Part shown: positions 13,625-26,483 of the stretch, piece by piece
Layout of the letters: every line of letters begins with the position of its first letter
Numbering within the stretch: the stretch's first letter is position 1
Source of the DNA: Litomosoides sigmodontis
Taxonomy: Eukaryota > Nematoda > Chromadorea > Rhabditida > Onchocercidae
DNA: 64,000 bases
Reading direction: 5' to 3'
Assembly (NCBI GenBank): GCA_963070105.1
Contig: OY718803.1
Coordinates: 8,289,823 to 8,353,822 of the forward strand
The notes under the pieces: model-generated
Database searches by the model: none
What the model was told of the DNA's origin: nothing
The model's input: only the letters and a program-made list of their open reading frames with translations
Translations under genes and position numbers: made by a program

Positions 13625-14727
13625 TCATCAAATCTTATAAGTAACTTGAAAATATCTATATCAATGCGCTCATTATTTCAAAGAAAAATTAATTTTTTAA
13701 CAATTCTATTTCTTTTCAGATACAATGCATTAACACATTTTGCGCTTTTTTCTGTCTTAAAAAAAGCAAATTTCACGGAAATTTTAGCAAAACCTTTTTG
13801 TCAAATGCTAATTAGGCATGAGAATTCGCATTCTAACATTCTTTTTCTTCGCATTAATACTATTTGATTAAGCAAAATGAGCACAATAAAATTTCCTTTT
13901 TTTTCTAAAAAAAAATTTTAACGAAAAACAAAAATTAAGGGCAGGAATTTTAAGTGAAGGATAATGAATGATTCGATGGGAAATTTCATTTGAAGTATGA
14001 AATGGCTTCATTCATCCTCGCCTTTACAGTCCTTTGACGATTTTACGCTTCCCTTTTCCACCCAATGCTTCTTTTTTTCCTCTTCCTTTCCTGTTGAACT
14101 TATATGTCAGTTTGATCAGTGAAATGAATTTTAAACTATTTCAGTATAATTTCATCCCTTCCAATGAAATGTTGATCATTGCTGCTAGATTAAAATTGGA
14201 AGTGAAATAGTATAGCGTTGAATGTCGTAATTATTTATATTAGTTAATTTAACTAAATTTTATTAAATTAACTAAATTTAATTAACTTATAGTCTTTTTT
14301 TCTAACTTTTAAGGCAACTTCTACGGCAACTTTTTGAGCCTTTTGAAAATTAAGACAAATCAAAAAAAAAATCATTTTCTCTTAAATTCACTCCAACACT
14401 TTGTTAGGACATTTTGCACAAAAAAAAATCTCTAACATTTTTCATCAAATATAATTTCATCTAATTTATTTAACTTTTTCAAATTTTGAAAAATGAAGAA
14501 GAAATGGCAAGTACGTGTACTAACTATAATACGGTAATGCTTCTTCAATTTGCCTGTAAATGTATTTTGCAATGTGAAATTGTTGACGTGCAGAGAGGTG
14601 AGGAGGAGGGAGAGAAGCGTCCTTGAATGAGGGAGGAACGGAGATGAACTGAACTGGAGAGAGGCATAAAGAGAAAAGATTTCTTGAACAACAACACATT
14701 CATTCCTTTATGATTTTTTTATTAAGA

Positions 14728-14729
14728 GC

Positions 14730-14760
<31 letters not shown>

Positions 14761-14825
14761 GAGAAAGGAGGAAGAGAAGGGGTGAGCAAGACCGAGAGAG
14801 AGAGAGAGGGAGGGAGGGAGGGGAA
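14728..14825. repeat. (GA)n / GGGA polypurine tract
   Basis: Nearly 100 bp of almost pure purine on the plus strand: GA units, then GGGAGG and GAAG variants, then GA and GGGA again. A plus-strand open frame through it (Arg-Glu repeats) is only a by-product of the repeat. Confidence 0.9.
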
Positions 14826-15696
14826 AAGAGAAACGAATCATCTTTTTTTTTCTCTTCTAAATTTCAAGTTCAACTCTTCGATTGATCTAAGAATTCAATT
14901 AGCAAGTAGTCTTTCGCAATCTTTTCAAATCATACTGTTTCCATTTTAATCTGTTCATTTACCTATTCAATCTCTTTTTTTCGTCATACCTCAATTACTT
15001 CTTTAGAAAAGTTAGCAAACTATGTGCGTCTGTCATACTGCTACCAATTGAATTTGGTAAAGTATCGCAAAACCTGAAACATTTCCATTCTCTGCCAGGT
15101 CTATTTCATTTCTGAGTGATAATTTCATTGAAAGCTCACATTTTCTCACCTTGAATTTCTTTTTTCCAAATTTTTTTCAAAACTAAATTATCAATTTTTG
15201 AATTGTTAAAAAATTTCAGTGAGGAAATTTTGATGAATAATTAGCAATTATTCAATTTCAAAATCATTCCACTAATCGTCTACTCTATTCATCCGTACTT
15301 CTTCAAGCTACTGCTTGAATGAGACGATTTAATCATAACAAATTGAAGGGAACAATCAATTAAATAAGACGACGCATAAACAATTCCAATTCAAAATTCA
15401 TTCCATTTTAACTCTTTCGCTCTAGCAGAAGTGACTGCAGACTAAAACCATGCAACAGGTTAAGCTTAAAAGACGACTGTCTAAGTTTTCCTCAGAAATC
15501 AATGCACGGTTCAGGATGATTGATTAATCCTATTATTTTACATGTTAAATGAATTATTCATGCATTCAGCAAGTGATCAAAAATTAAGAGAAGTAACAGT
15601 AAAAGGATCCTCAGAAGTTAAACGTTAATATTTGAAATTTGATAAAAATTAAACTCAATTGAATAGGCAAGATAAAAAAGTGAATTGCTACTGTTA

Positions 15697-15747
15697 GTGG
15701 CGGTGGCGGTGGTGGTGGTAGTGGTGGAGGAGGAGGAGGAGGATAGC
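15697..15747. repeat. GGT/GGA-rich tract
   Basis: Dense GG pairs separated by single bases (GGCGGT, GGTGGT, then GGAGGA) on the plus strand. A C-rich complementary-type tract (CCTCCTCTCC) lies about 70 bp downstream at 15815-15852. Confidence 0.85.
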
Positions 15748-17125
15748 GTGGTGGGATAGGTGCATTGATGATGGATGGTGTAATAAGCTCGGAATCTTAA
15801 TAAGCCTTAATTTTCCTCCTCTCCACCGCTCGGCCCTCCACCCTTCTCCTCGCTTTTTCCATTCTAATTAGTTCAAAGGATGGAAACAAATGTTTGGAGT
15901 TGCCTTCCAATAAACTTCCTTATTTCTTTCTTCCGCCTTTTTCTCTTCGCAGCAAATTTCATTTCATTTCATTTCACTTTATTACCTCTCATTTTAAATT
16001 TTCTCATTTCATTTTTCATCTTTCGTTTTCCCTTCAAATGCTCGGTGAATGAGTGAGTGAGTGAATGAGCGAATTGCGCCTATCTTTTTACTCATTTCAA
16101 CAAACTCTGAAAACACATGGTTTTCATTATCTGTACAAGCAAGCACTTTCTTTCACTATAAATAAGCGCAGATGTCCGTCCTTTAACAGTGCACATTTTT
16201 TTTTTAAAAAATTAAATTTCAAAATTTCACTATTTACGTGCAGTAAAATACAGCACAAGAATTTCCTGCAAAATGATATTTAATTTTAGCAACAATTTTA
16301 ATGTAAATTCTTATTTTTCGTTGTTTTTTCTGCCTTATTGTCCTGAAAAATTTCATACGCATGTATGGAGGTTATTATTTATGTATGAAAAATAACTGAA
16401 AAATTTAAATAATTTCAAACAAAAGTTTTCCCGGATATCTTCTTGAGTAGATAAGTGTTGTTGCAATATTCCAAATTAATTTTTGATATCTTGAAAATAA
16501 ATTCAATAAATAATTGCAAAATTTTAGTATCATTTAATAAATGCCAATATTTTTTTCTTCGTCTTTCCTAGCAAAATGTTTGCTTTTGCTTTGATTGAAA
16601 TATAAGAATTGACTTTCTGAAAATATGACGCGCGAACAAATGTCATCTTTGATTTATTGCAATTAATTTTGAAGGAAAAAAATTTGAAAAAAAAAATCAA
16701 TTTTAACTAAATAATTATGTGTGCAATTAAGTGATTTTAGCTCTTCCTTAGAATGAATATAAATAAATTTCAAAAATACAGCTAAATGAAAACAATAACT
16801 GTGAATTTTTTGCAAAGTACTTCAATTACATTTGATTTTTTTTTGCTTCCAAAAGTTAACAATACTATTTTTTTTTTCCTTTTTTTTATTAATTATTCAA
16901 CAACTTTTTTTTATCACATGAATGAATGAATGAATTAATTAATTAAATTAACTGACTTATTCATTTTAAATCTTATTTGAATTAATTAAATCATTCATTT
17001 CTACTCTAAGAAAAGTTTAAATGAACTTCTAATATTTGGATATGAAGAGATGATGATTGATATGCATTGGTATAATTAACTGTACGCGCATGCATGCATG
17101 CGTACGTAGACGTGCAAATAAATGC

Positions 17126-17323
<198 letters not shown>

Positions 17324-17441
17324 TGTCATACCTGAACAATGAATGAATGAGTGAATGATTGAATGAATGAATGATTGGTGTGGTGGAGAGGAATGTTTGG
17401 ATATAAATATTGATGGTCGGTTGAAATGTGACACGTTTGCA

Positions 17442-17550
17442 GATAACGTGAATGAGTAGCTCTCAGGCGGTATGGGTTATGGTTAGTATCGACAACGGTG
17501 ACGATGGCGGCAAACGTTACGATGAAGATGGCTTCCGATGTGTTGCTAAA
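17442..17550 (+). other. Exon-like island, possible unassigned 5' exon
   Basis: After a TTTGCAG acceptor-like site there is an ATG (17452) followed by 33 codons of non-repetitive, GC-richer sequence (containing SIDNGDDGGKRYDEDGF), then AAA and a GTATTT donor-like site. If unspliced the frame runs to a TGA at 17571, giving 39 residues. Composition differs sharply from the flanking repeats. I do not recognise the peptide. It could be a trans-spliced first exon of the synthase gene starting at 18295, but the phase at the obvious donor does not fit; an earlier donor inside the island (AACG|GTGACG) would. Confidence 0.3.
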
Positions 17551-18294
17551 GTATTTTCATGGAAGTATTGATGAGCAAACAAATGAGATGAATTAATAAT
17601 GAATGAATGTTTATTGATTACATCGAATGATTGGTTGGTATTTTGAATTCCTTTTTTTTTTTTAAATTTATCACTTCTAATTACTGATTGTTTTAATTAT
17701 TGATTACTGCTAATTATTGATTTGCACACAAATAGTCATTTATTTATGTAAGGGAAGGGAAGGTTTTTTTACAAAATGCTATTTATATATTTCAATTTTA
17801 GATTTATTTATATTTTAGTGAAACTCTAGTGAATTATTAGGTGTGTATTTGTTGAATTTTGTTTATTGTGTCGAAGTAATTTTATAGTTTAGCGCATATT
17901 GAAATTTTAAATTGTATATGGGTTAAAGGTTGACTTTTAGGTTTACATATAAAATTTGTGAAAAAAATTTTTTTTGCAAAATTTTTGGTAAAATTAGTTT
18001 TATCGAATTTTAAAATGTGAAAGATTGTATGATTTACAAGGGTTCCTCATTTTTGCGAAGTAAGAATTCAACCTTTACTTCACTTTCAAATATACTTTTG
18101 TGAATTATATTTGAAACTGAGAATGAAATAAGTCAAAGTGAAATTTTAGTCCTGAAATAATCTTGCATTAACTTTAACTTTTTCTTTACATGTTTGCAAT
18201 TTAACTGACTCAGAATTTTTAGTATAATTTCGTAAGAGATGGTAAATTTTAGATTTTATTAGGTTCAACGTTTGCAATTATCCTGATTACGGCA

Positions 18295-21200
18295 ATGGCA
18301 TTAACATGGCGTAAAGGCAAGGGACGATTGCGACGTATGACGCGTTCCATCTTCCCAACGTTACTCGGTATGATAGTTGGCATATCCGCAACGCTGATCT
18401 TCACTGCTGTACGACGTCTACCGCATGACATTTGCAGTAAACTTCTGACGCAAGTACGCAGCGCTCTGTCTTTTTTCTTTTAATTTGAATTTTTGCGTCT
18501 ATTCCCTTATTACTTTTTAGCAATTCAAAATATCGATCACTTCAGCATAATGCTTTTTTACTTAATTTTGAGATATTTTTACTTTTTTTTCGGTACTTTT
18601 ATTATTCAATTAAGAAAAAATGGTGCATTTTATGAAGGAATAATTATTGTAAGATTGGAAATGAACAAGTGTTAGATAATACTATCATTAGCAGGTTGAA
18701 CGACATTTCACTGAAGCAAACCATCAAAATTTCCAGTTTAAATGATTAATTAATGAGAGCAGATAGTAATAATACAGTAATACTCTAGTAAAAGCCAAAA
18801 GGGTAAAATATGATTAATATCTCGCTGCTTCATAATAAATTTAAAACTATCACGTACATTTTTTAACCAAACAGGACATTGACAGTGATTAAGTCCGTTA
18901 TCACTTTAAATTTAGCTACTGAATCGGTGTATTATGATAAATTGTAATTAAAGATGTGATTGTAGAAGAAAGAACCTCAGTTGTTACTTGTTGGTGTGAT
19001 GACAGCAGCAAAATACGTGGACACAAGAGCGTATGAGGTTTGGAAAACGTGGGCTCAACGTATCCCAGGAGAGGTTTGATTGGCTTTTGGGTGTTAAAAA
19101 AAAACTCTCATCTTGAATGTTTTTAAGTTTAATAGAAAAGAGAATTCATTGCAAAAGTGTTTTTTTAAATTGTTTTCAAAATTTAGCTACTATTTTTCGC
19201 AGCCGAGGGAACAACAAGCAGTCACAGGGACATGCCGGTAATCCGTTTGAACGGTGTCACTGACATATATCCGCCGCAGAAGAAATCATTTGTCATGCTA
19301 AAATGGATGGCTGATCACTACGTTCGTTTGTTAACCTAACCTAACGTAACTTTGAGAAGAGGACGTAAGTCTAGTAGAATGCGTGGATAAGTGATAAGCT
19401 TAAACGTAACTGCCTCATTGATTATCAGCTAATCTAACAGATAAGTTAGAAGTGTGCTGCTATCTTTTGTTGATGAGAGCAACAACGCATTAATTTCCAC
19501 TCAATCCTTTTCCCGCACAATGCGCAATCCTCAATTTCAATTCAATTTTACTAGCGTAGCGCAATAAAGAAATTTCACTTTTTCTCTTTTGAGAACGCCG
19601 ATCCAGAAAATGAAGCGGAAGAGTAGTCATTTTCTCTCCGCTCCAAAACGAACGATTTGTTGAAGAATTGACAATTTCTTTTTTTGACAAAAACGCGGAA
19701 TTTTTCCGCTACAAATTCCTAGTTTTTTCAACCGGCCGGAAATTCTTTGTTTCCTTATTTATTTTAAATTTTAATTTCATTCCAAAGATCAATGGCACAA
19801 TTATTGAGCAAGTAATTAATTATTTCAAAACAAAAACCAACAATTAGTTGAGATTGTCGACACATTGAAGATTTTATGAGTGTCAATATCAATGTTTTTT
19901 TTTCCAAATTAATTCAACTAATCAGAATGCATTCACTTATCGAAAGGGAATGTTGTGAATAAAATTAATTTTTATTTAACATTGAAAAATTAAACAGTTG
20001 AAGGATTTATTTAGATTTTGTTTCAATTTCTCTAGAAAACATATTTTGATTTTAAATTAATTTTTGAGTGAAATTTCAGTTGGATGATTTCGACTGGTTT
20101 ATGCGAGCAGATGATGATCTGTATGTGCGAGGAGAACAGCTGGAAGCATTGCTAAGGTTTACCTTCCTCACAACCGTTTCATCGATGAATGAAAATCTTG
20201 CATTTTTGTGATTCATTGCGAAAATTCAATTTTTGATTTTAAAGGATTTACGAAATTTTTATCTGTTTACTACGAAAAATGAAATGAATAAACATAAAAA
20301 AGGATGAATAAAAAAGGAAGGATTAATTCAACTGGTCAGAATGCATTTGCTTGTCGAAAAGGAATGTTGCGAATAAAATTAATTTTTATTTAATATTAAG
20401 AAAGTAAACAGTTGAAGGATTTATTTAGATTTTGTTTCAATTTCTCCAGAATCTTCATCCCCTTGAAATTCATGAATTCTTATACATCAGATCACTGGAC
20501 CCAGATAAAGCACATTTAATTGGACAAGCTGGACTGGGTAATACAGCCGAATATGGGCAGTTGGCTCTTGGTCAAGAGGATAACTACTGTATGGGTGGAC
20601 CAGGTATTGTGATGTCTCGGATGACCTTACGTCTTGTTGCTCCACATCTGCGTTCATGCTTGATGGGAATGTTTACTACGCATGAAGATGTTGAGCTTGG
20701 AAGGTACTATCTATTATTTATCACTGTTATCATGACCTATCAACAAAACAGTTATCAGCAAATCGATCTATAATTCTCTATACTACTAGTGATATCTCAA
20801 TTTCAGTTCACTGTCATTGGAAGTGTAGTAGGGGATGTATACGCATGATTATTTAGATGCATACGCAAGCATGTTGGTGTCACATGTACGTGGAATTACG
20901 AGATGCAAATTTTATTTCATAACAACCAAACAGTACCAAATGCTTATGAAAGTAGTTTAACCGAGTTACGTCATGCTATCACATTGCATCCAGTCAAACA
21001 ACCATCAGTAATGCGTCGAATTCATGTCCATAATCGTATCCTCCAACTGGCCACGTTACGTTCCACGCGTGTCACATTGTTGAATGAATTACCTAATCAA
21101 AAAACACCTTCAATTACACGTCATCTCTCAAATTCAACCCGTGATCTTTTCCATTGGGATTTTATTTCGTCGAACAATATTTTATTTTGTGCTGGTCAAG

Positions 21201-23350
21201 TGAATTGTCCAAGGCATACGCTTGATTTAAGTATACGAATGGCACTCAATGAAATTATTACGCAGGTTATCATTATCATTATAACTGCTATTAATCCAAT
21301 TTCTTACCAATATCGCTATGGCTATCACGTCTATTAATCGATTACTACTTATATAAAGTCAAGTTCTTCGTAAATTGAAATATTTTGTAGCTTTTTGATG
21401 AATTTAATGCAAATGCTCGACAACGTGGTCGTATACTGCGATTTCAAAACATTCAGTACGGTTACATGAGAGTTGAACCACGTTATGGTGTTGATTATGT
21501 TCTCGATATGGTATTGTGGTTCAAGAAGATACGTCCACCTCATAGGTCACCTTCATAATTAAATTCAAAAGATCAGTGTTTTTTTATGAGGTATATTTAT
21601 TTTACGTTGCGGTAAATTGAAATAAATGACACGTTTCTACTTTATAGGGCAACACTTTCTGTCCGTCGTCATGCATACATTCAGCAAACATTTGGATCAC
21701 TGGAAATTATATCGGATAGTTTCTTCCGAGATACTTTACGACAACGTATCACGAAAAGTATCAATGTATGGAAGCAAGTAAATGAATCAAAAAACTTCAG
21801 TTGGAAAAAAATGAAATTGCCACCGGAAAAATTTCACGTACATATGATACTACCACTTGCTGGAAGAGCGGATTCTTTCAAGAGGTGTATTTTTCTTTTA
21901 TCAATAAGTTAAAACGTGCAATACGTATTTAGCTTAGTGACCCTGACTCTTAGACGTATATCAGAGATCTCGTATACATAAAAACCCATGTAGGCTATTT
22001 CGACTCACAGGTGCTCGTGCAACCTCAGAATGCATACAAAGCCTTAATAATTAAATTATAGAAATCACGATATCTAAGCGATAAGCTAACAAAATGTGAA
22101 TTAGTAAATTATTAGTGATTGGTAGCATAATATTAATAATACTTATCGGGTGTTAATTGCTGGACAGATTTGCGAATAATCTACGAACGGTATGTTTGAA
22201 CAGAGAAATATTCTCACTTATTTTGGTAATTTACGATTCGGTACCCGACATCGATGCAGCAATTGAAGCATTAATCAATGAACTGAAATTGGAAATTGAT
22301 GTTAGGGTTCGTCTTGCATTTTCCTCGACAACAATCGTTTGAAGTAAACAAATTTACAGCAGTTTATCATCATCTGACAGCTAGCTCATGGGAATTTCAA
22401 TAATGTTTAGACAATCTACTCCTCATTTTAATATGTCTTAAAATAAGATATATGGGAGAGCACTACTCTCAGGTCTTAAATAAGCGGTGCTATTGTACAA
22501 CTAAAAACTGCCTTTATAGGTTATCAGTATGGGTTCACGACCATTCAGTCGTGGTGTTGCACTCTCCCGTGGTGCTGATATTCTGGGACCGGATGCCTTA
22601 ATGTTTTTTATTGATGTAGACATTCTTTTTACTTGTGATACTCTTGATCGAGTTATACGCAATACTGTACGCGGTGCTCAGGTAGATTAATCTAAAATGT
22701 TTCTCATCTGTTAACCTTTAAATAGTAATTGCTTAAATTCTCTGGCAAATTTTAGCAATTAAAATCCTGAAAACAAAAGTGGGGAAATTTTAGGTGTATT
22801 TTCCGATAGTATTTAGCGAATATTCACCAGAAACATGGTCGGACAGCGATCGACTACTTTCCGATGCGTTTCACTATGGTCGAAAAAGGGGATATTTTCG
22901 ACATTTCGGGTTTGGACTGGTGTCCATTTATAAATCCGATTTAGATCTCATTGGAGGCATGGATTTGAATATACAGGTGAGTTATTATCATTTGCTGTGC
23001 AGAGTGTGAGAAATAAAAAATACTAATTCTCCCTGCTCCTCCTCCTTTCTATGCTAATTTCTTTTTTTGAAAGGAGGCTTATACAAAGTGCGAACAGTTC
23101 AAAGTGATAAACTTGAAATGAAATATCACTGCAGGGATGGGGCATGGAAGATGTGGATTTTTTCGAGAAATGTGTTCGCTCACCACTACGGATAATGCGT
23201 GCACCTGATCCAGGCCTTGTTCACATCTACCACACCATACACTGTGCTGAAACACTTCCGGAGAAACAGTATGCTATGTGTGTTGGCTCAAAGGCAGCAA
23301 GTTTAGCATCACTTGATTCTCTGGTGGATCAGTTATCTATATATTCGTAA
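18295..23350 (+). CDS. CHSY1: Chondroitin sulfate synthase (CHSY1 / SQV-5 type)
   Basis: Bifunctional Golgi glycosyltransferase that polymerises the GlcA-GalNAc backbone of chondroitin. Exons: 18295-18453, 18966-19073, 19187-19321, 20080-20156, 20491-20703, 20857-21265, 21391-21545, 21648-21884, 22168-22306, 22520-22681, 22794-22976, 23135-23350; all phases join. The N-terminus is a type II signal anchor ([20 protein letters not shown]). The first transferase domain has [17 protein letters not shown], the metal-binding [16 protein letters not shown] and TTHEDVE. The second has [32 protein letters not shown] and CVGSKAAS. Both DxD motifs are present, so both activities are predicted, unlike the CHPF-type partner. 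The start is the first ATG after an ATTAG acceptor at 18262, a possible trans-splice site; the frame is open back to that site, so a further 5' exon is possible. Confidence 0.95.
19907..20037. repeat. Intronic direct repeat, copy A (CHSY intron 3)
   Basis: About 130 bp nearly identical to 20322-20451, sharing for example AACAGTTGAAGGATTTATTT near the right end. It ends about 43 bp before exon 4. Confidence 0.85.
20322..20451. repeat. Intronic direct repeat, copy B (CHSY intron 4)
   Basis: Second copy of the 19907-20037 segment in the same orientation, differing by scattered substitutions. It ends about 40 bp before exon 5, so the two copies flank exon 4 and sit at similar distances from the next acceptor. 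Confidence 0.85.
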
Positions 23351-24253
23351 CATCTGCCCAATTTTAGGTCTTTATCAAAATTGAAATTGAATTCATGCTC
23401 GTATTAGAAATTATCCAATTAAAATAATTGAATGTTAGTGGAATGATCTATTTGATGAATGAACAGTAAATTAATTTATTATAAGTCAAGTTTTGCTTAC
23501 TTTCACTCTTACGCTGGTCCATTTTGAGCTTACTTTCAATGTTATAATTTATTTCAATCATTGCTGCTCACTTCTATTTTCCAATCATATCAGTTGTTGT
23601 TTTTTGTTTATTAATAAATTTTCAAAGGCAATGCACATGCACAAAGTTGCATGCGTTATCGCGCATAACGATAATTTATTAAATCCTCCTTTACCCACAG
23701 TCATCACAACAACAGCAACAGCAACAATACTGAAATGATAAATCAAATTGAAAGCCGTAGATAGGATTGATTTATATTATCTGTCATATCGCTCACTGAT
23801 ATACACACAGACAGAGAAGTTCTAATAAATTTTTCACTTTAGAATCAGTTTGCGTCAGTTTTTGTTAGAGAAATATCACCTAAGTTTATATTATGTATTA
23901 ATAGTTCCGAAATGTTCAACGAAATGTTTGAATAATTCACTTAAAAAAATTTAATAAAAACTTCAAACTGCAAATAATTGTTCACAAGATTAGGAGGATA
24001 ACGATAAAGTTTAAACAAGCCTAAATATAAGGAAAACTTAGTGAAAAATTTTTTCGCAGTTCTCCCTTATATTATAATGAAACGGTATGAATTACTTATC
24101 AGTGGAATTGATCCTAAATTAAATTAAAAAATGAAGACTAAATTCGTGTATAATTAGACTTCAATACAGCTGGAAGCAATAAAGTGTCGTCTTTTAGAAA
24201 AGATATATTTTCCGGTTGTATCGGAAAGAAAAGGCTGACGTTTGACGTAATTC
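23351..24253. other. Convergent intergenic region
   Basis: Sequence between the ends of CHSY and ALG10. No exon recognised; only short AT-rich open frames are present. Confidence 0.5.
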
Positions 24254-25886
24254 TCACCACATGAATCTCTGCTTAACGCCTGGTTCATGCGACCATTCGA
24301 AAGGCTTATATAAGAACATGTATAAGACGACAATGTTTATAAGAAACTCATAGACTAATTCCAGAATAATCACTGGAATTCGTCGTTCTGGATAGCTAAG
24401 ACGCCAGAAAATGTAGGGTACGATAAAATATCTTGGTTCTAGCAGATATGCCGGTACTAGTACCGCTGCCGTTCCTAAAATATACAGCAAAGCAAGTGGT
24501 CTCGGAATATGCCCTATCATTTCACTAAATAGCTGAAGTGCTATGACATAAAAGATTACACTAATGAATTTACAGTATGAATGACGCAAAAACCATCGTT
24601 TCCAAATGTAAAATGTGAAGTGACGATTGTCAGCCAATAAATATGGGTGTTGCAACGTGAAAAAATAGACGCAACAAGTGAAAATCAAGCATAAAATCAA
24701 CAATTTAAGAGGCTTACGAATGATATGCTCATAGCATCGATAAGTTTTAGAAGAGAATGCTAATAAAGGTGCCGAACTAAAACAGAGAAAAATCAAAAAA
24801 TAACAAATCTGCATGAAATGCGCCACTGGCTTATGGGCCAAGCGATCACCAAGCACTATACTATTATCATTCAATACGAAAAAGATGATGAAACCAACGG
24901 GCAACAGTAATAATGACCAAAGGTGCAGCAAGCTCTTAATCAACACGATCACTGATAAGCTCCCCTTATTTTGTCTTTTAAACAAAATAAAAAGATGAGT
25001 TAAACCATAGACTGCCGCCCAAATGATGTTCGTTTGTCGGGTACAAACAGAAATAAAGAAAATTGAAGAGGACAGGATACTCGGTTGAAGAGAAGCACCC
25101 CACAATAGTGTTGTTAATGATAACAAATCAGTGTAATAGAGGAACGATGACTGAAAAAGTACAGGAAGTAATAGGACGGTTAGGGAACTGAGCGTAAATT
25201 CTAGATATCGAGAACATAACTTGGATGCGGACTTCTGGAAAAGTTGTCGGAATCGGATACAACCAACAAAGGCGAAAGGAATCAAGGCAGAATTCGTGTA
25301 CCTTTCATAACCACAAAAAAAAGGCAATGAAAGTATGTATAAAGCTGGTGGTGTCGTAATTTTTGGATTCCATCTGAAACTATCTTCATATATCTTTGGA
25401 AAACTAACTGAATAAATTACAAGTTGTTGGACAATCACATACCATCACTCTTTCTACGTTGTACGCAATCAACTCATCCAATTTGCTAATTATAAGTATT
25501 AAACTTCAGTAAGAAAATTAGATGAAATTCTCTGCATTTATATCCAAACCAATTATAAGCATATCCCAACCGATCTATCTGTTTATAGGCCTCGGACAAT
25601 GCTTCACCTTCATTTATAGAATATAACTAAAATCGGCAACCTCACGCGGTGATTTCTTATGTCTCATTGATAGAAAAAATATTAATCAAATGGGAAACTG
25701 ACGTGAAATTCAATGCACATATACGTCGTGCTTGATCAATGTGAAAAATTTCATCCATATACGGCTCCGGTACAATTACGTACACATGGTTCACGAGGAG
25801 AGAATGTAATATACCAAGAAAGCTGCCAGTAAACCAATCTACTTAAACAAGGAAAGAATTAAATATTTTTCAAACTTTTGCTCCAT
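24254..25886 (-). CDS. ALG10: Dol-P-Glc alpha-1,2-glucosyltransferase ALG10
   Basis: ER multi-pass enzyme adding the third, terminal glucose to the dolichol-linked oligosaccharide before N-glycosylation. The large exon 24254-25373 holds WNPKITTPPALY, RQTNIIWA, LADNRHFTFYIWKRWF, EPRYFIVPYIFWRL and the family C-terminus (FEW then QRFMW), with many hydrophobic segments. The intron 25374-25702 joins it in phase to an upstream exon ending at 25703 that encodes EPYMDEIFHIDQARR. The N-terminus is uncertain: the PYMDEIFH frame has no earlier ATG and is closed by TAA at the far end of its exon. An ATG at 25886 opens MEQKFEKYLILSLF in another frame. Removing 25823-25842 (20 nt, GT...AG) would link the two into a plausible N-terminal membrane segment. 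A missing separate first exon is the other option. Confidence 0.92.
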
Positions 25887-26483
25887 TGTGTTACTAAATA
25901 ATTTTATTGGAATAAAAATTTTCTACGCGAAAACAAAATAGCACTAAAGAGCTAGTGCAGCATTCAGGATGCAAATGCAGAACGATAGTAAAGAAGAATT
26001 TTATTTCTCTAAAAAAAAAATTAAAAACGACATACCTATTCTAGTATTCATTCCTAACTATGGAACTCCCTCCCTCTGATTCAATAGTTATTGTCTCTTC
26101 TGGAACAGTTAGTCCTGTTTTCAGGATGACTAACTTCCTTCCTTTTCCTTTCCTATCTGCATGTTACAACATCGACTTATCAGCTGTAAGGGTGAAAGTT
26201 TTGCCTTTACAATACTGGCACAGTTGGAAAACACAACTGAAGTGATAAACCAACAAACTACGAAGGAAACTGGCTAACAGCGAATTTCGGAGTTCCGGAA
26301 ATGGAAACCGTCCTTGGCCGGTGCCACCCGTTAACGAACCAGTCGCAGACTGACGGCACATTTAATGGCTTGCCCGGTGTGTCACCGTAGGGAAGGAAGC
26401 GTTCGGGTGCTGGTCAGCAGAATTGCGTCTTCGGCCCCTTTTTCGTTGAAGTCCTATTTCTATAAATATTTGACAGATTAGAT
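25887..26483. promoter_or_regulatory. Divergent intergenic region between ALG10 and GCSH
   Basis: Starts of two opposite-strand genes face away from each other here. The stretch from about 26270 to 26460 is clearly richer in G and C than its surroundings, as expected for a shared housekeeping promoter. TATAAATA lies at about 26462 and a TTGACAG acceptor-like site just before the GCSH ATG, which could be the GCSH trans-splice site. Promoter role is inferred from position only. Confidence 0.45.

Noticed and set aside
14710..14949. Arg-Glu-rich open frame on the plus strand
   Set aside because: It is produced entirely by the GA tract; there are no splice sites or conserved sequence around it.
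24813..24998. Plus-strand open frame inside ALG10
   Set aside because: It is a shadow of the ALG10 large exon, which carries conserved family motifs on the other strand.
26270..26460. Possible bacterial (Wolbachia-type) insert because of higher GC
   Set aside because: No bacterial gene text was seen, and Wolbachia DNA is itself AT-rich; position between divergent genes explains it better.
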